A stretch of DNA of 6,881 bases, from NCBI GenBank assembly GCA_016293065.1, contig JAEDEY010000096.1, positions 1 to 6,881 of the forward strand. The letters run 5' to 3'. The DNA is from Bacteroidales bacterium. GTDB lineage: Bacteria > Bacteroidota > Bacteroidia > Bacteroidales > UBA3663. How positions within the stretch are numbered: position 1 is the first letter of the stretch; each line of letters starts with the position of its first letter. The translations under genes and the position numbers were made by a program. Shown here piece by piece: positions 1-6,296 of this stretch. The notes below the pieces were generated by a model. The model had not been told where the DNA came from. It made no database searches and saw only the letters and a list, made by a program, of their open reading frames with translations.

Positions 1-1367
1 ATGACGCAGATGACGCCATACATGCCATAGACGAACCAGAAGCCGAGGCTGTTGGCCATAGGCACGAACGATGTAGAGACAATCCAGTTGAAGATCCACT
101 GGAAAGCCACGGCGATGGCTACGGCTGCACCACGGATGGTGTTAGGGAAGACTTCGGCAATGAGCACCCAGCAGATTGGACCCCATGAGAACATGAACGA
201 TGCCGAATAGACCATGATAGAGATCATGCAGAGGAGCTGGAGGTCGGGATTGCCGAAGGTGCATGCCACTCCGATGGCTCCTATTGCCATACCCAATGAG
301 CCAGTGATGAGAAGAGGCTTGCGTCCGAGCTTCTCAACGGTGAAGATTGCCACACAGGTGAAGCCAAGGTTGACGATGCCGTTGAAGACGGTGAGCATCA
401 TAGGATCGTCGAAGCCCATTGCCTCGTAGATGCGAGGAGCATAATAAAGTACGGCATTGATGCCGACAGCCTGCTGGAACACCGAGAGCATGATGCCGAC
501 GAAGATGCAGAGGAAGCCGTAGGTCATGAGTCGCTCGGTCTTCTCGGTGACGGTGTTCTTGATGTCGTTGAGAATCTCCCTGGCCTTCTGCGCACCATTG
601 ATGCGGGCAAGGATAGTCTCGGCCTTCTCGTCCTGACCGATCATGGCGAGGTAGCGAGGAGTCTCAGGAACGAAACAGATGAGGATGGCAAAGAGTCCTG
701 CAGGAACCATCTCCGATCCGAACATATAGCGCCAGCCAGTCTCGATGGCCCAAGCCGACTCGGCTGGATTGAGAATCTTGTTCATGCCTTCGCCAATGCT
801 CTGGATGGCTGGAGCGATGTGGTCGCCAAGGATGAAGAAATTGACGAAATAGACCACGAGCTGTCCGAAGATGATGGCGAACTGGTTCCAGCTCACGAGC
901 ATACCACGGATATTGCTCGGAGCAATCTCACCAATGTACATCGGGCAGACAGCCGAAGCGAGTCCTACGCCCACGCCACCGATGACACGGTAGATATTGA
1001 ACACTATGAGGAGAGTGAGGTTTGGCTCGCCCTCGGCAAGAACCATGGATTCAGGACACATCGATCCCCATGCAGAGACGAAGAACATGATACCTGCGAA
1101 GATTAGCGACTTCTTGCGACCCCAGTTTGACGCCAAGATGCCCGAGATGCCCGAGCCGATGATACAGCCGATGAGTGCGCTCGAACTGGTGAAGCCGTGC
1201 CAGAAATCAGTATAGGTGAAGTCACTTGCGCCCATAAAGAAGGCTTGTAGTCCTTTTTCCGCTCCCGAGATGACCGCTGTGTCGTAGCCGAACAGCAAGC
1301 CTCCGAGTACAGCCACAAGGACAATAGAGAAAAGATAGGCTTTTGAGCCTTTGTCGGTTTGTGCCAT
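1..1367 (-). CDS. xylE: D-xylose:H+ symporter XylE-like (MFS sugar porter), 3' end outside window
   Basis: Inner-membrane sugar importer of the major facilitator superfamily, sugar porter family, probably taking up D-xylose with protons. 455 complete codons are present from ATG at 1365-1367; E. coli XylE has 491 residues, so about 30-35 C-terminal residues are missing. Family signatures appear in order: GGLLFGYDTAVISG (22-35, with the proton-linked Asp at 29), NWGRKK (81-86), an RVIGGVGVG stretch (127-135), PETPRYL (234-240), FQQAVGIN (297-304), LGRKPL (347-352) and SWGPICW (394-400). From memory of the E. coli XylE structure, its sugar-contacting residues Q168, Q288, Q289, N294, W392 and Q415 correspond to Q162, Q298, Q299, N304, W400 and Q423 here, so all are kept. 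That makes xylose likely, although glucose or another pentose cannot be excluded because the GLUT-like family shares most of these residues. It is transcribed away from the rest of the window from its own promoter. No xylose isomerase or kinase gene is visible; these could lie beyond the left edge. Confidence 0.93.
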   Translation of the reverse strand, partial: MAQTDKGSKAYLFSIVLVAVLGGLLFGYDTAVISGAEKGLQAFFMGASDFTYTDFWHGFTSSSALIGCIIGSGISGILASNWGRKKSLIFAGIMFFVSAWGSMCPESMVLAEGEPNLTLLIVFNIYRVIGGVGVGLASAVCPMYIGEIAPSNIRGMLVSWNQFAIIFGQLVVYFVNFFILGDHIAPAIQSIGEGMNKILNPAESAWAIETGWRYMFGSEMVPAGLFAILICFVPETPRYLAMIGQDEKAETILARINGAQKAREILNDIKNTVTEKTERLMTYGFLCIFVGIMLSVFQQAVGINAVLYYAPRIYEAMGFDDPMMLTVFNGIVNLGFTCVAIFTVEKLGRKPLLITGSLGMAIGAIGVACTFGNPDLQLLCMISIMVYSASFMFSWGPICWVLIAEVFPNTIRGAAVAIAVAFQWIFNWIVSTSFVPMANSLGFWFVYGMYGVICV

Positions 1368-1432
1368 AAAGATAATGTTTTATTTTTTAAGATTAATATA
1401 TTTTGCAGGTAATGTCGTTGCAAATTTCGCGG

Positions 1433-1464
1433 CAAATATATAAATATAAAATGAGAGTTCCAAA
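1433..1464 (-). promoter_or_regulatory. Bacteroidota-type promoter for the xylE-like gene
   Basis: Read on the minus strand, TTTG (complement of 1461-1464) is followed after exactly 20 bp by TATATTTG (complement of 1433-1440). This fits the Bacteroidota primary sigma factor consensus of TTTG and TAnnTTTG with a spacer of about 19-21 bp. Transcription would start near 1426-1428, giving a leader of about 60 nt before the ATG. The leader is AT-rich with no Shine-Dalgarno sequence, as is normal in this phylum. GCAAAT occurs twice near the -7 box (1420-1425 and 1432-1437), which may be chance. Confidence 0.7.
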
Positions 1465-1510
1465 TAAATAGAATAAAAAATAAATAGTAGATATGGAGTT
1501 CTGCTTTTTG

Positions 1511-1525
1511 ACCAAAATATTTGGT
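1511..1525. promoter_or_regulatory. Operator-like palindrome over the yitT-side -33 element
   Basis: ACCAAA and TTTGGT form a perfect 6-bp inverted repeat around a 3-bp ATA centre. It overlaps the TTTG -33 element (1520-1523) of the rightward promoter, where a bound repressor would block RNA polymerase. It lies about 47 bp upstream of the leftward -33 element, so a single regulator could act on both genes. The site is short and AT-rich, so chance is possible; no cognate regulator gene is in the window. Confidence 0.3.
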
Positions 1526-1551
1526 AATTTGGAGAAACTGAAGTATCTTCG
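1520..1551 (+). promoter_or_regulatory. Bacteroidota-type promoter for the yitT-engB gene run
   Basis: TTTG (1520-1523) is separated by exactly 20 bp from TATCTTCG (1544-1551), one mismatch from TAnnTTTG. Transcription would start near 1557, leaving a leader of about 16 nt before the ATG at 1573. The leader (TTATCAAACAACT) has no Shine-Dalgarno sequence. This is the only convincing promoter I see for the genes from yitT to the PLPBP gene. Confidence 0.6.
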
Positions 1552-1572
1552 CGACGAAATTATCAAACAACT

Positions 1573-2463
1573 ATGTCAAAGTTTAAGAACATTGTTGAAA
1601 GAAGAGCCTTCGTCATTCAGGTGAAAGACTATTTCTTTCTATTCTTGGGCGTGATGCTTTATGCAATCGGCTTCAATGCCTTCATCCTTCCCGAGAGGTT
1701 CGTGATGGGTGGTGTCTCGGGTATCGCCTCGATCCTGTATTATGCGTTTGGCTGGACTCCTGGTGTCATGATCTGGCTCATCAACCTCGGACTCCTTGCC
1801 ATAGCCTTCACGGCTCTGACGCGACAGTTCACCATTCGCACCATCGTAGGTGTCACGATGCTTTCGACACTCGTGTCGCTCTTCCAATGGGTGTTCTCGA
1901 TGTTCCCCGTGATCACACCAGGCGAAGACCGTTTCATGCACCTCGTGATAGGTGCCATGATGTCGGGTGCGGGACTCGGACTAGTCTTCACCCACAATGG
2001 TTCGACTGGTGGCACGGATATCGTAGTGGCATTGATCAACAAACATTCGACAATGTCGATTGGACGTGCCCTGCAGATGGTGGATATCGCCATTATCTGT
2101 TCGTCATACATCCTGTTCCACAGCTTCGAGGTCATTGTCTATGGTGTGGTTTTCACCCTGATAGCCAGCACGATGCTCGACTATGTGGTCAATGGTTCTC
2201 GACAGACAGTGCAGTTCATGATCATCTCGAAGCGATATGACGTGATTGCCGATGCCATCAACAAGGAGATGCATCGTGGCGTGACCATCCTCAACGGCGA
2301 AGGCTGGTACAGCAAGAAACCTGTGCAGGTGGTGATGGTGCTCTCGCGTAAGTACGAGTCGCAATATGTATTCAACATCATCAAGGCCATCGACCCAAAC
2401 GCGATGGTTTCGCAGACGTTCTGCCAGGGTGTGTTTGGCGAAGGCTTTGACAAGATAAAATAA
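1573..2463 (+). CDS. YitT family membrane protein (DUF161 plus DUF2179)
   Basis: Integral inner-membrane protein of the YitT family, whose molecular function is not established. The 296-residue length is typical. The N-terminal two thirds form the membrane domain, with hydrophobic segments at about 19-40, 44-60, 63-82, 90-112, 121-140, 166-184 and 186-205. Small-residue motifs include GGVSGIASI (46-54) and NGSTGGTDIVV (142-152), the latter a hallmark of the family. The C-terminal soluble DUF2179 domain runs from about 213 to 292 and contains GVTILNGEGWYSKKP (236-250) and a terminal QTFCQGVFGEGF stretch (281-292). A strongly positive N-terminus (KFK, ERR) precedes the first membrane helix. The ATG at 1573 lies just downstream of a promoter and has no competing start. 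It is the first gene of a tight run, ending 6 bp before engB. Family members are suspected transporters or regulators of transport; nothing here gives a substrate. Confidence 0.9.
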   Translation: MSKFKNIVERRAFVIQVKDYFFLFLGVMLYAIGFNAFILPERFVMGGVSGIASILYYAFGWTPGVMIWLINLGLLAIAFTALTRQFTIRTIVGVTMLSTLVSLFQWVFSMFPVITPGEDRFMHLVIGAMMSGAGLGLVFTHNGSTGGTDIVVALINKHSTMSIGRALQMVDIAIICSSYILFHSFEVIVYGVVFTLIASTMLDYVVNGSRQTVQFMIISKRYDVIADAINKEMHRGVTILNGEGWYSKKPVQVVMVLSRKYESQYVFNIIKAIDPNAMVSQTFCQGVFGEGFDKIK

Positions 2464-2469
2464 GAAGAC

Positions 2470-3072
2470 ATGAACATCAACAAATCGGAATACGTGGTCA
2501 GCAACCCTGATTACAGCAAGTGCCCACAGACGAATCAGCCCGAGTTCGCCTTCATCGGACGAAGCAACGTGGGCAAATCGTCGCTCATCAATATGCTGAC
2601 CAACCACAATGGCTTGGCAAAGACGAGCCAGACCCCAGGCAAGACCCTGCTGATCAACCATTTCAGGATCAACGACAGCTGGTGGATAGTCGATCTCCCT
2701 GGCTATGGATTTGCCAATGTGGGAAAGGCTGGCACCGAGAAACTGAAGAGCCTGATCAACGGATATATCCTCCACCGTCAGGAGATGACCTGCCTCTTCG
2801 TGCTCATCGACTCGCGTCATGCGCCCATGAAGGTCGATCTCGACTTTATAACGATGCTTGGCGAAAACGGCATCCCTTTTGCTATTGTCTTCACCAAGCT
2901 CGACAAGATAAGCAACCGACAGTGGCAGATGAACTTCAAGGCATATAAGGAACGGTTGAGCGAGGACTGGGAAGAGCTGCCTCCGATGTTTGCCACTTCA
3001 TCGAGCAAAGGCATAGGCCGCGAGGAAGTGCTAGATTTTATTGAACAAACTATTGAACACTTAAAAGACTAA
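2470..3072 (+). CDS. engB: Ribosome biogenesis GTP-binding protein EngB/YsxC (YihA)
   Basis: Cytoplasmic GTPase of the TrmE-Era-EngA-YihA-Septin-like group, needed for late assembly of the large (50S) ribosomal subunit in studied bacteria. All GTP-binding motifs are present in a 200-residue protein of normal length: G1 GRSNVGKS (30-37), G2 around TPGKT (55-59), G3 DLPGYG (75-80), G4 TKLDK (142-146) and G5 TSSSKG (176-181). The G1-G2-G3 spacing and the TPGKT form of switch I are specific to EngB rather than to Era or EngA. Translation starts at ATG 2470, 6 bp after the yitT stop, with an A-rich leader (AAGAAGAC), which suggests co-transcription with yitT. The gene ends 6 bp before the DUF4494 gene. 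No residue expected for activity is missing. Confidence 0.96.
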   Translation: MNINKSEYVVSNPDYSKCPQTNQPEFAFIGRSNVGKSSLINMLTNHNGLAKTSQTPGKTLLINHFRINDSWWIVDLPGYGFANVGKAGTEKLKSLINGYILHRQEMTCLFVLIDSRHAPMKVDLDFITMLGENGIPFAIVFTKLDKISNRQWQMNFKAYKERLSEDWEELPPMFATSSSKGIGREEVLDFIEQTIEHLKD

Positions 3073-3078
3073 AGAATT

Positions 3079-3540
3079 ATGGCAATGAATAATTGGTATG
3101 AGTGCAAGGTGAAGTATGAGAAGACACTTGAGACTGGCACTCAAAAGAAAGTGACAGAAGCTTATCTCGTTGATGCAATGAGCTTTACAGAAGCTGAAAA
3201 ACGCATTATCGAGGAGATGACTCCATATATCGTGGGAGAGTTTGAAGTGGCTGCAGTCAAGAAGGCTCGCATCAGCGAACTCTTCATCGACCCAGAAGGC
3301 GACAAGTGGTATCGCGCAAAGGTAATGTTCATCACTATCGACGAGAAGACAGGTGTGGAGAAGAAGGCTGCAAGTACCATGCTGGTGCAGGCAAGCGACT
3401 TCCAGCGTGCTGTCAAGAACCTCGAGGACGGCATGAAGGGCACCATGAGTGACTGGGAGATTAATACTATCTCGGAAACCCTGCTGATGGATGTCTTTGG
3501 TATGCAGGTCAAGGAGGTGCAGGATGCGAATCAGAATTAA
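3079..3540 (+). CDS. DUF4494 domain protein, Bacteroidota-specific, function unknown
   Basis: Small, highly charged, soluble protein of 153 residues that I recognise as DUF4494, a family I know only from Bacteroidota and whose function is unknown. The family-like opening NWYECKVKYEK (5-15) is followed by EAYLVDAMSFTEAEKRI (27-43), a middle part with WYRAKVMFITIDEKTG (77-92), and a C-terminal stretch rich in Asp, Glu and Gln. There is no signal peptide, membrane segment or catalytic motif. Alternating hydrophobic strands and helices suggest a compact alpha/beta fold; this is inference. ATG 3079 is 6 bp after the engB stop; a second ATG at 3085 (residue 3) is possible. The tight placement between engB and the PLPBP gene suggests co-transcription, but shared function does not follow from that. 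Confidence 0.85.
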   Translation: MAMNNWYECKVKYEKTLETGTQKKVTEAYLVDAMSFTEAEKRIIEEMTPYIVGEFEVAAVKKARISELFIDPEGDKWYRAKVMFITIDEKTGVEKKAASTMLVQASDFQRAVKNLEDGMKGTMSDWEINTISETLLMDVFGMQVKEVQDANQN

Positions 3541-3567
3541 GAGACAAGGATATAGAGACATTTGTCT

Positions 3568-4251
3568 ATGCAAGTTGCAGAAAGAATAAAAGAGGTGAGA
3601 AGCGAACTGCCAGAGGGGGTGACTCTCTGCGCAGTGTCGAAGTACCACCCAATAGAGGCCGTGAAGGAGGCTTACGATGCAGGACAGAGGATCTTCGGCG
3701 AAAGTCGCGAACAGGAAGTGCGACTGAAATGGGAAACCCTGCCCCAGGACATCGAGTGGCACTTCATCGGCCATCTGCAGACTAACAAGGTGAAGTATAT
3801 TGCACCTTTCATCAGCCTGATTCAGAGCGTGGATTCGGAACGCCTGCTCGACGAAATTCAGAAACAAGCGGCAAAAAACAGCCGAATCATCGATGTGCTG
3901 CTTGAAGTGCATATTGCTCAGGAGGAATCGAAATCGGGCTTCAATCCCGACGAACTGACCCAGCTGCTCGCCAGTGTGAACATCGGACAGCGTTGGCCTA
4001 ACGTGAACCTGAAGGGCATCATGGCAATGGCTACTTTCACCGACGACGAGACTCAGATCAGAAGCGAGTTCCGCCGACTCATGTCCTATTACCGACAGCT
4101 GCTCGAGGGGCCATTGGCTCAACAGGGCATAACGGCAGAGCAATTCGCCATTCGTTCGTTCGGCATGAGCGAAGACTACAAGATAGCCATTGACGAAGGA
4201 TCGAACATGGTGAGAATAGGCTCGCACATCTTTGGAGAAAGAGAGTATTAA
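3568..4251 (+). CDS. PLP homeostasis protein PLPBP (YggS/YlmE/PROSC family)
   Basis: Cytoplasmic pyridoxal 5'-phosphate carrier that keeps vitamin B6 and amino acid pools in balance; family members have no proven enzyme activity. The 227-residue length is normal for the single TIM-barrel fold (like the N-terminal domain of alanine racemase). The PLP-binding lysine is K25 in CAVSKYHP (21-28). Other landmarks are IFGESREQE (42-50), WHFIGHLQTNKVKYI (64-78), LKGIMAMA (148-155), and the phosphate-binding region SFGMSEDY (197-204) with RIGSHIFGERE (216-226). I chose ATG 3568; an in-frame TTG at 3562 would add only two residues and is less likely. It follows the DUF4494 gene by 27 bp and is the last gene before a hairpin at 4262-4286. 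The FGES form, with Ser where E. coli YggS has Asn, is probably a lineage variant. Confidence 0.93.
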   Translation: MQVAERIKEVRSELPEGVTLCAVSKYHPIEAVKEAYDAGQRIFGESREQEVRLKWETLPQDIEWHFIGHLQTNKVKYIAPFISLIQSVDSERLLDEIQKQAAKNSRIIDVLLEVHIAQEESKSGFNPDELTQLLASVNIGQRWPNVNLKGIMAMATFTDDETQIRSEFRRLMSYYRQLLEGPLAQQGITAEQFAIRSFGMSEDYKIAIDEGSNMVRIGSHIFGEREY

Positions 4252-4261
4252 CGACATTTTT

Positions 4262-4299
4262 TTTCGAAAAGCGGAACTTTTCGAAACTTTGCTTTTTTT
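4262..4299 (+). terminator. Hairpin with T-run after the PLPBP gene: terminator or attenuator before tsaE
   Basis: TTTCGAAAAG (4262-4271) and CTTTTCGAAA (4277-4286) are exact reverse complements around the 5-nt loop CGGAA, giving a perfect 10-bp stem. After CTTTGC comes a run of seven T (4293-4299). The shape fits a rho-independent terminator starting 11 nt after the PLPBP stop, though the stem is AT-rich and the T-run is set back by 6 nt, which would weaken it. The next gene, tsaE, starts only 18 nt after the stem and I see no promoter between. It may therefore act as a partial terminator that lowers downstream expression, or as a structured RNA processing or stability element. Confidence 0.55.
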
Positions 4300-4304
4300 C
4301 TATT

Positions 4305-4721
4305 ATGACAATCAAGATCAATACTATCGACGACCTGCCACAGGCAGCGCATGACTTCATCGCCAACATGGGCGACAATACGGTATTTGCATTCCGTGGC
4401 GAAATGGGTGCAGGCAAGACAACATTCATCAAGGCTATCTGCGACGTGCTTGGCGTGGAAGATGAGGTGAACTCACCGACTTTCGCCATTGTCAACGAGT
4501 ATCGCAGCGCAACTGCCGAACTTATCTACCACTTTGACTGCTACCGCATCAAGGAACTTGAAGAAGCGCTCGACTTCGGATTCGAGGACTATATGGATTG
4601 TGGCGCTCTGTGCTTCATCGAATGGCCAGAGAACGTGGAGGAACTGCTCCCTGGCGATGTGGTGAATGTCAATATCACCGTGGAGGAAGACGGAACAAGA
4701 AACGTGATTATTGATTACTGA
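4305..4721 (+). CDS. tsaE: tRNA t6A37 biosynthesis ATPase TsaE (YjeE)
   Basis: P-loop ATPase that works with TsaB and TsaD to cycle the threonylcarbamoyl transferase making t6A at position 37 of ANN-reading tRNAs; it acts in the cytoplasm. The 138-residue length is typical. The Walker A motif is GEMGAGKT (32-39), followed by the family-specific NSPTFAIVNEY (56-66), HFDCYRI (76-82) and the late FIEWPE (104-109) with ELLPGD downstream. ATG 4305 lies 18 nt after a strong hairpin and 5 nt after a T-run, with no Shine-Dalgarno sequence. The stop overlaps a short GATTACT tandem repeat (4713-4730), and the DUF456 gene begins 18 bp later, so the two are probably co-transcribed. The partner genes tsaB, tsaC and tsaD are not in the window. 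Confidence 0.95.
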   Translation: MTIKINTIDDLPQAAHDFIANMGDNTVFAFRGEMGAGKTTFIKAICDVLGVEDEVNSPTFAIVNEYRSATAELIYHFDCYRIKELEEALDFGFEDYMDCGALCFIEWPENVEELLPGDVVNVNITVEEDGTRNVIIDY

Positions 4722-4739
4722 TTACTGATTTTTTTATTG

Positions 4740-5252
4740 ATGATGACTGTATTGATTATTATCGTTCTGCTGATAGCTGTATTGCTGTCGCTCACTGGCA
4801 TTGTGGGGGCTATTGTGCCTGCCTTACCGGGTCCTCCGCTGTCGTTTGCTTCGCTTCTGACAGTCTATTTCATCTGTCCGGGAACCATATCGACCGAACT
4901 GCTGATATGGATGTTGGTGCTCACCATCATTGTGAGTGTGCTCGACTATGTGGCACCTATCTGGCTCACTAAGGTGGGAGGAGGCTCGAAGGCTGCGATA
5001 TGGGGCTCGACATTAGGACTGATTGCAGGTCTGTTCTTCATGCCTATAGGTCTGATTGTAGGTCCATTGGCAGGTGCGTTCTTCGGTGAGATGACCAACA
5101 ACTCATCGTTGGGCAAGGCTACACGCGTCGCATTGATGTCGTTCGTCTCATTCCTGCTGACTACCGGTGCCAAGCTGGTCCTTTCCGCACTGATGACCTT
5201 CTACACCCTCGAAGCCGTCTATTCATTCTCCATCGGACGTTTCTTCTCATAA
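4740..5252 (+). CDS. DUF456 family integral membrane protein
   Basis: Small inner-membrane protein of 170 residues in the DUF456 family, function unknown. It opens with a hydrophobic helix (about 3-18), then TGIVGAIVPALPGPPLSF (19-36), the conserved Gly/Pro-rich loop of the family. Further hydrophobic stretches lie at about 36-46, 53-68, 88-115 and 131-155. The stretch at 88-115 is a glycine-rich zipper (GSTLGLIAGLFF and GLIVGPLAGAFFGE), preceded by LDYVAPIWLTKVGGGSKAA (68-86), also typical. Two ATG codons (4740, 4743) and a TTG (4737) are possible starts; I prefer ATG 4740. It follows tsaE by 18 bp and ends 3 bp before the ATP-grasp gene, so translational coupling to the latter is likely. 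Confidence 0.85.
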   Translation: MMTVLIIIVLLIAVLLSLTGIVGAIVPALPGPPLSFASLLTVYFICPGTISTELLIWMLVLTIIVSVLDYVAPIWLTKVGGGSKAAIWGSTLGLIAGLFFMPIGLIVGPLAGAFFGEMTNNSSLGKATRVALMSFVSFLLTTGAKLVLSALMTFYTLEAVYSFSIGRFFS

Positions 5253-5255
5253 TCC

Positions 5256-6296
5256 ATGCACCTCTTCTTCCCTTCCCACGACATAGCCCTCTCCATCGGT
5301 GTCAGGCACTTCAATCCGCCTTTCGCTGCCTTGAAACTGCAAAACGACCTTGCAGAGCTGGCCGATATATGGCAGAGAGACGGCAAGGAAGGCAAGATAG
5401 CTTGGGGATGGGACTATGACACACGGGCCTTGCTCAACAAGACCTACAAGACAAAGATGAAAGACCTGCCTTCTGACGATGACTTGCAGGCTTTGCGCGA
5501 GCTTTCGTCGAGGAAGACTACGGTCAGCATCATCGAGCGACTGAGGCATGAGCAAGATGAATTCAAAGCAATAGAAATGCCCACGATAATCGACAACGAA
5601 GAGAGTCTCGTGGCCTACGTAGAGACCCACAGCCGCTATGTGCTCAAGACTCCATGGAGCAGTAGCGGACGCGGTCTGTCGTTTTCGCACATCATTCCCA
5701 GAGACACCATAGTGAAGCATGGAGCAGCCACAATCAGAAAAATGGGAAGCATAATGGCTGAACCTTGGTATGACAAGGAGCAGGACTTTGCCATGCTTTT
5801 CTATGTCGGACGCGAGACGGTGGAGTTTATCGGCTATTCGCTTTTCGACAACGACGACTCGGGCACCTACCGCTGTGGCAAGCTTATGGCGAATGAACGA
5901 ATCGAAGCCTCTCTCCCATCGACATGTGCCATTGCCAAGAAGACATTGAGGAAGATCTTAGGCGAGATGTTCGCTCCATTGATGAACAAGACTTGGGAAG
6001 TGGGATATGTGGGAATAGACATGATGACATTCCGTTCAGCTGGCAATACTGAGCTGATGGTGCATCCCTGTGTCGAGATGAACCTGCGCTGCACCATGGG
6101 TGTTGTGGCAAGACTCTATTTCGACCGAAACCTCACAACCGAACAGACCGGAGAATTCTATATCACACCAGCAGCAGACTATGCGACACTAGCACAACTC
6201 GACTCCCAGCTTACGGCTGAACATGGCTCAAAGTATCGCCGTTTGACCAGATTGACCACCGAAACAATGTTCATGGCATACGTCATTATTGCATGA
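5256..6296 (+). CDS. Uncharacterised ATP-grasp domain protein
   Basis: I recognise an ATP-grasp enzyme fold but no named family. The N-terminal part (about 1-100) resembles a pre-ATP-grasp domain, with FFPSHDIALS (4-13), a WGWDYD motif (50-55) and LPSDDDLQALRELSSRKT (71-88). The nucleotide-binding subdomain has a lysine and glycine-rich loop, LKTPWSSSGRGL (130-141, K131), and a putative hinge at MAEPWYDKEQDF (167-178, E169 near adenine). The C-terminal subdomain ends in VHPCVEMNLRCTMG (269-282), where E274, N276 and R278 fit the Mg-ATP ligands of active ATP-grasp enzymes. The active-site set seems intact. Such enzymes typically join a carboxylate to an amine or thiol through an acyl-phosphate, so a ligase is the likely class; the substrate is unknown. 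There is no signal peptide or membrane helix, so it is probably cytoplasmic. ATG 5256 is 3 bp after the DUF456 stop, implying a shared transcript. Circular or truncated forms are not suggested at 346 residues. Confidence 0.75.
   Translation: MHLFFPSHDIALSIGVRHFNPPFAALKLQNDLAELADIWQRDGKEGKIAWGWDYDTRALLNKTYKTKMKDLPSDDDLQALRELSSRKTTVSIIERLRHEQDEFKAIEMPTIIDNEESLVAYVETHSRYVLKTPWSSSGRGLSFSHIIPRDTIVKHGAATIRKMGSIMAEPWYDKEQDFAMLFYVGRETVEFIGYSLFDNDDSGTYRCGKLMANERIEASLPSTCAIAKKTLRKILGEMFAPLMNKTWEVGYVGIDMMTFRSAGNTELMVHPCVEMNLRCTMGVVARLYFDRNLTTEQTGEFYITPAADYATLAQLDSQLTAEHGSKYRRLTRLTTETMFMAYVIIA

Noticed and set aside
819..1215. Plus-strand open frames opposite the xylE-like gene
   Set aside because: Their sequence is accounted for by the intact MFS transporter on the other strand, and no domain is seen.
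1103..1570. A minus-strand open frame running through the divergent promoter region into the xylE-like gene
   Set aside because: It is out of frame with the clear transporter, and its N-terminal part is only translated AT-rich promoter DNA.
2104..2820. A 238-codon minus-strand open frame over yitT and engB
   Set aside because: It overlaps recognised genes in antisense, spans the junction of two real genes, and has no domain or start context.
3556..3567. AGACA-TT-TGTCT palindrome immediately before the PLPBP start codon
   Set aside because: A 2-nt loop cannot form a stable RNA hairpin, and 5-bp arms occur by chance. I see no partner copy in the window.
3691..3717. FGESREQE in the PLPBP protein, with Ser where E. 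coli YggS has Asn, as a lost key residue
   Set aside because: The PLP lysine and the phosphate-binding region are intact, and from memory Bacteroidota homologues often carry Ser here, so it is most likely a lineage variant.
4227..4234. CATCTTTG near the end of the PLPBP gene as a possible -7 box for tsaE
   Set aside because: The first base of the box is wrong, there is no suitable TTTG upstream, and the bases encode the conserved HIFG of the protein.
3061..4257. A 398-codon open frame on the minus strand across the DUF4494 and PLPBP genes
   Set aside because: It lies antisense to two well-recognised genes. Its product is rich in His, Leu, Cys and Ser with no recognisable domain. It is a by-product of codon choice in the real genes.
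4713..4730. Short tandem repeat GATTACT, about 2.5 copies, at the tsaE stop
   Set aside because: It is too short to call a functional repeat and probably arose by slippage at the gene end. It could vary between strains, but nothing suggests phase variation because it lies outside the following gene's frame.
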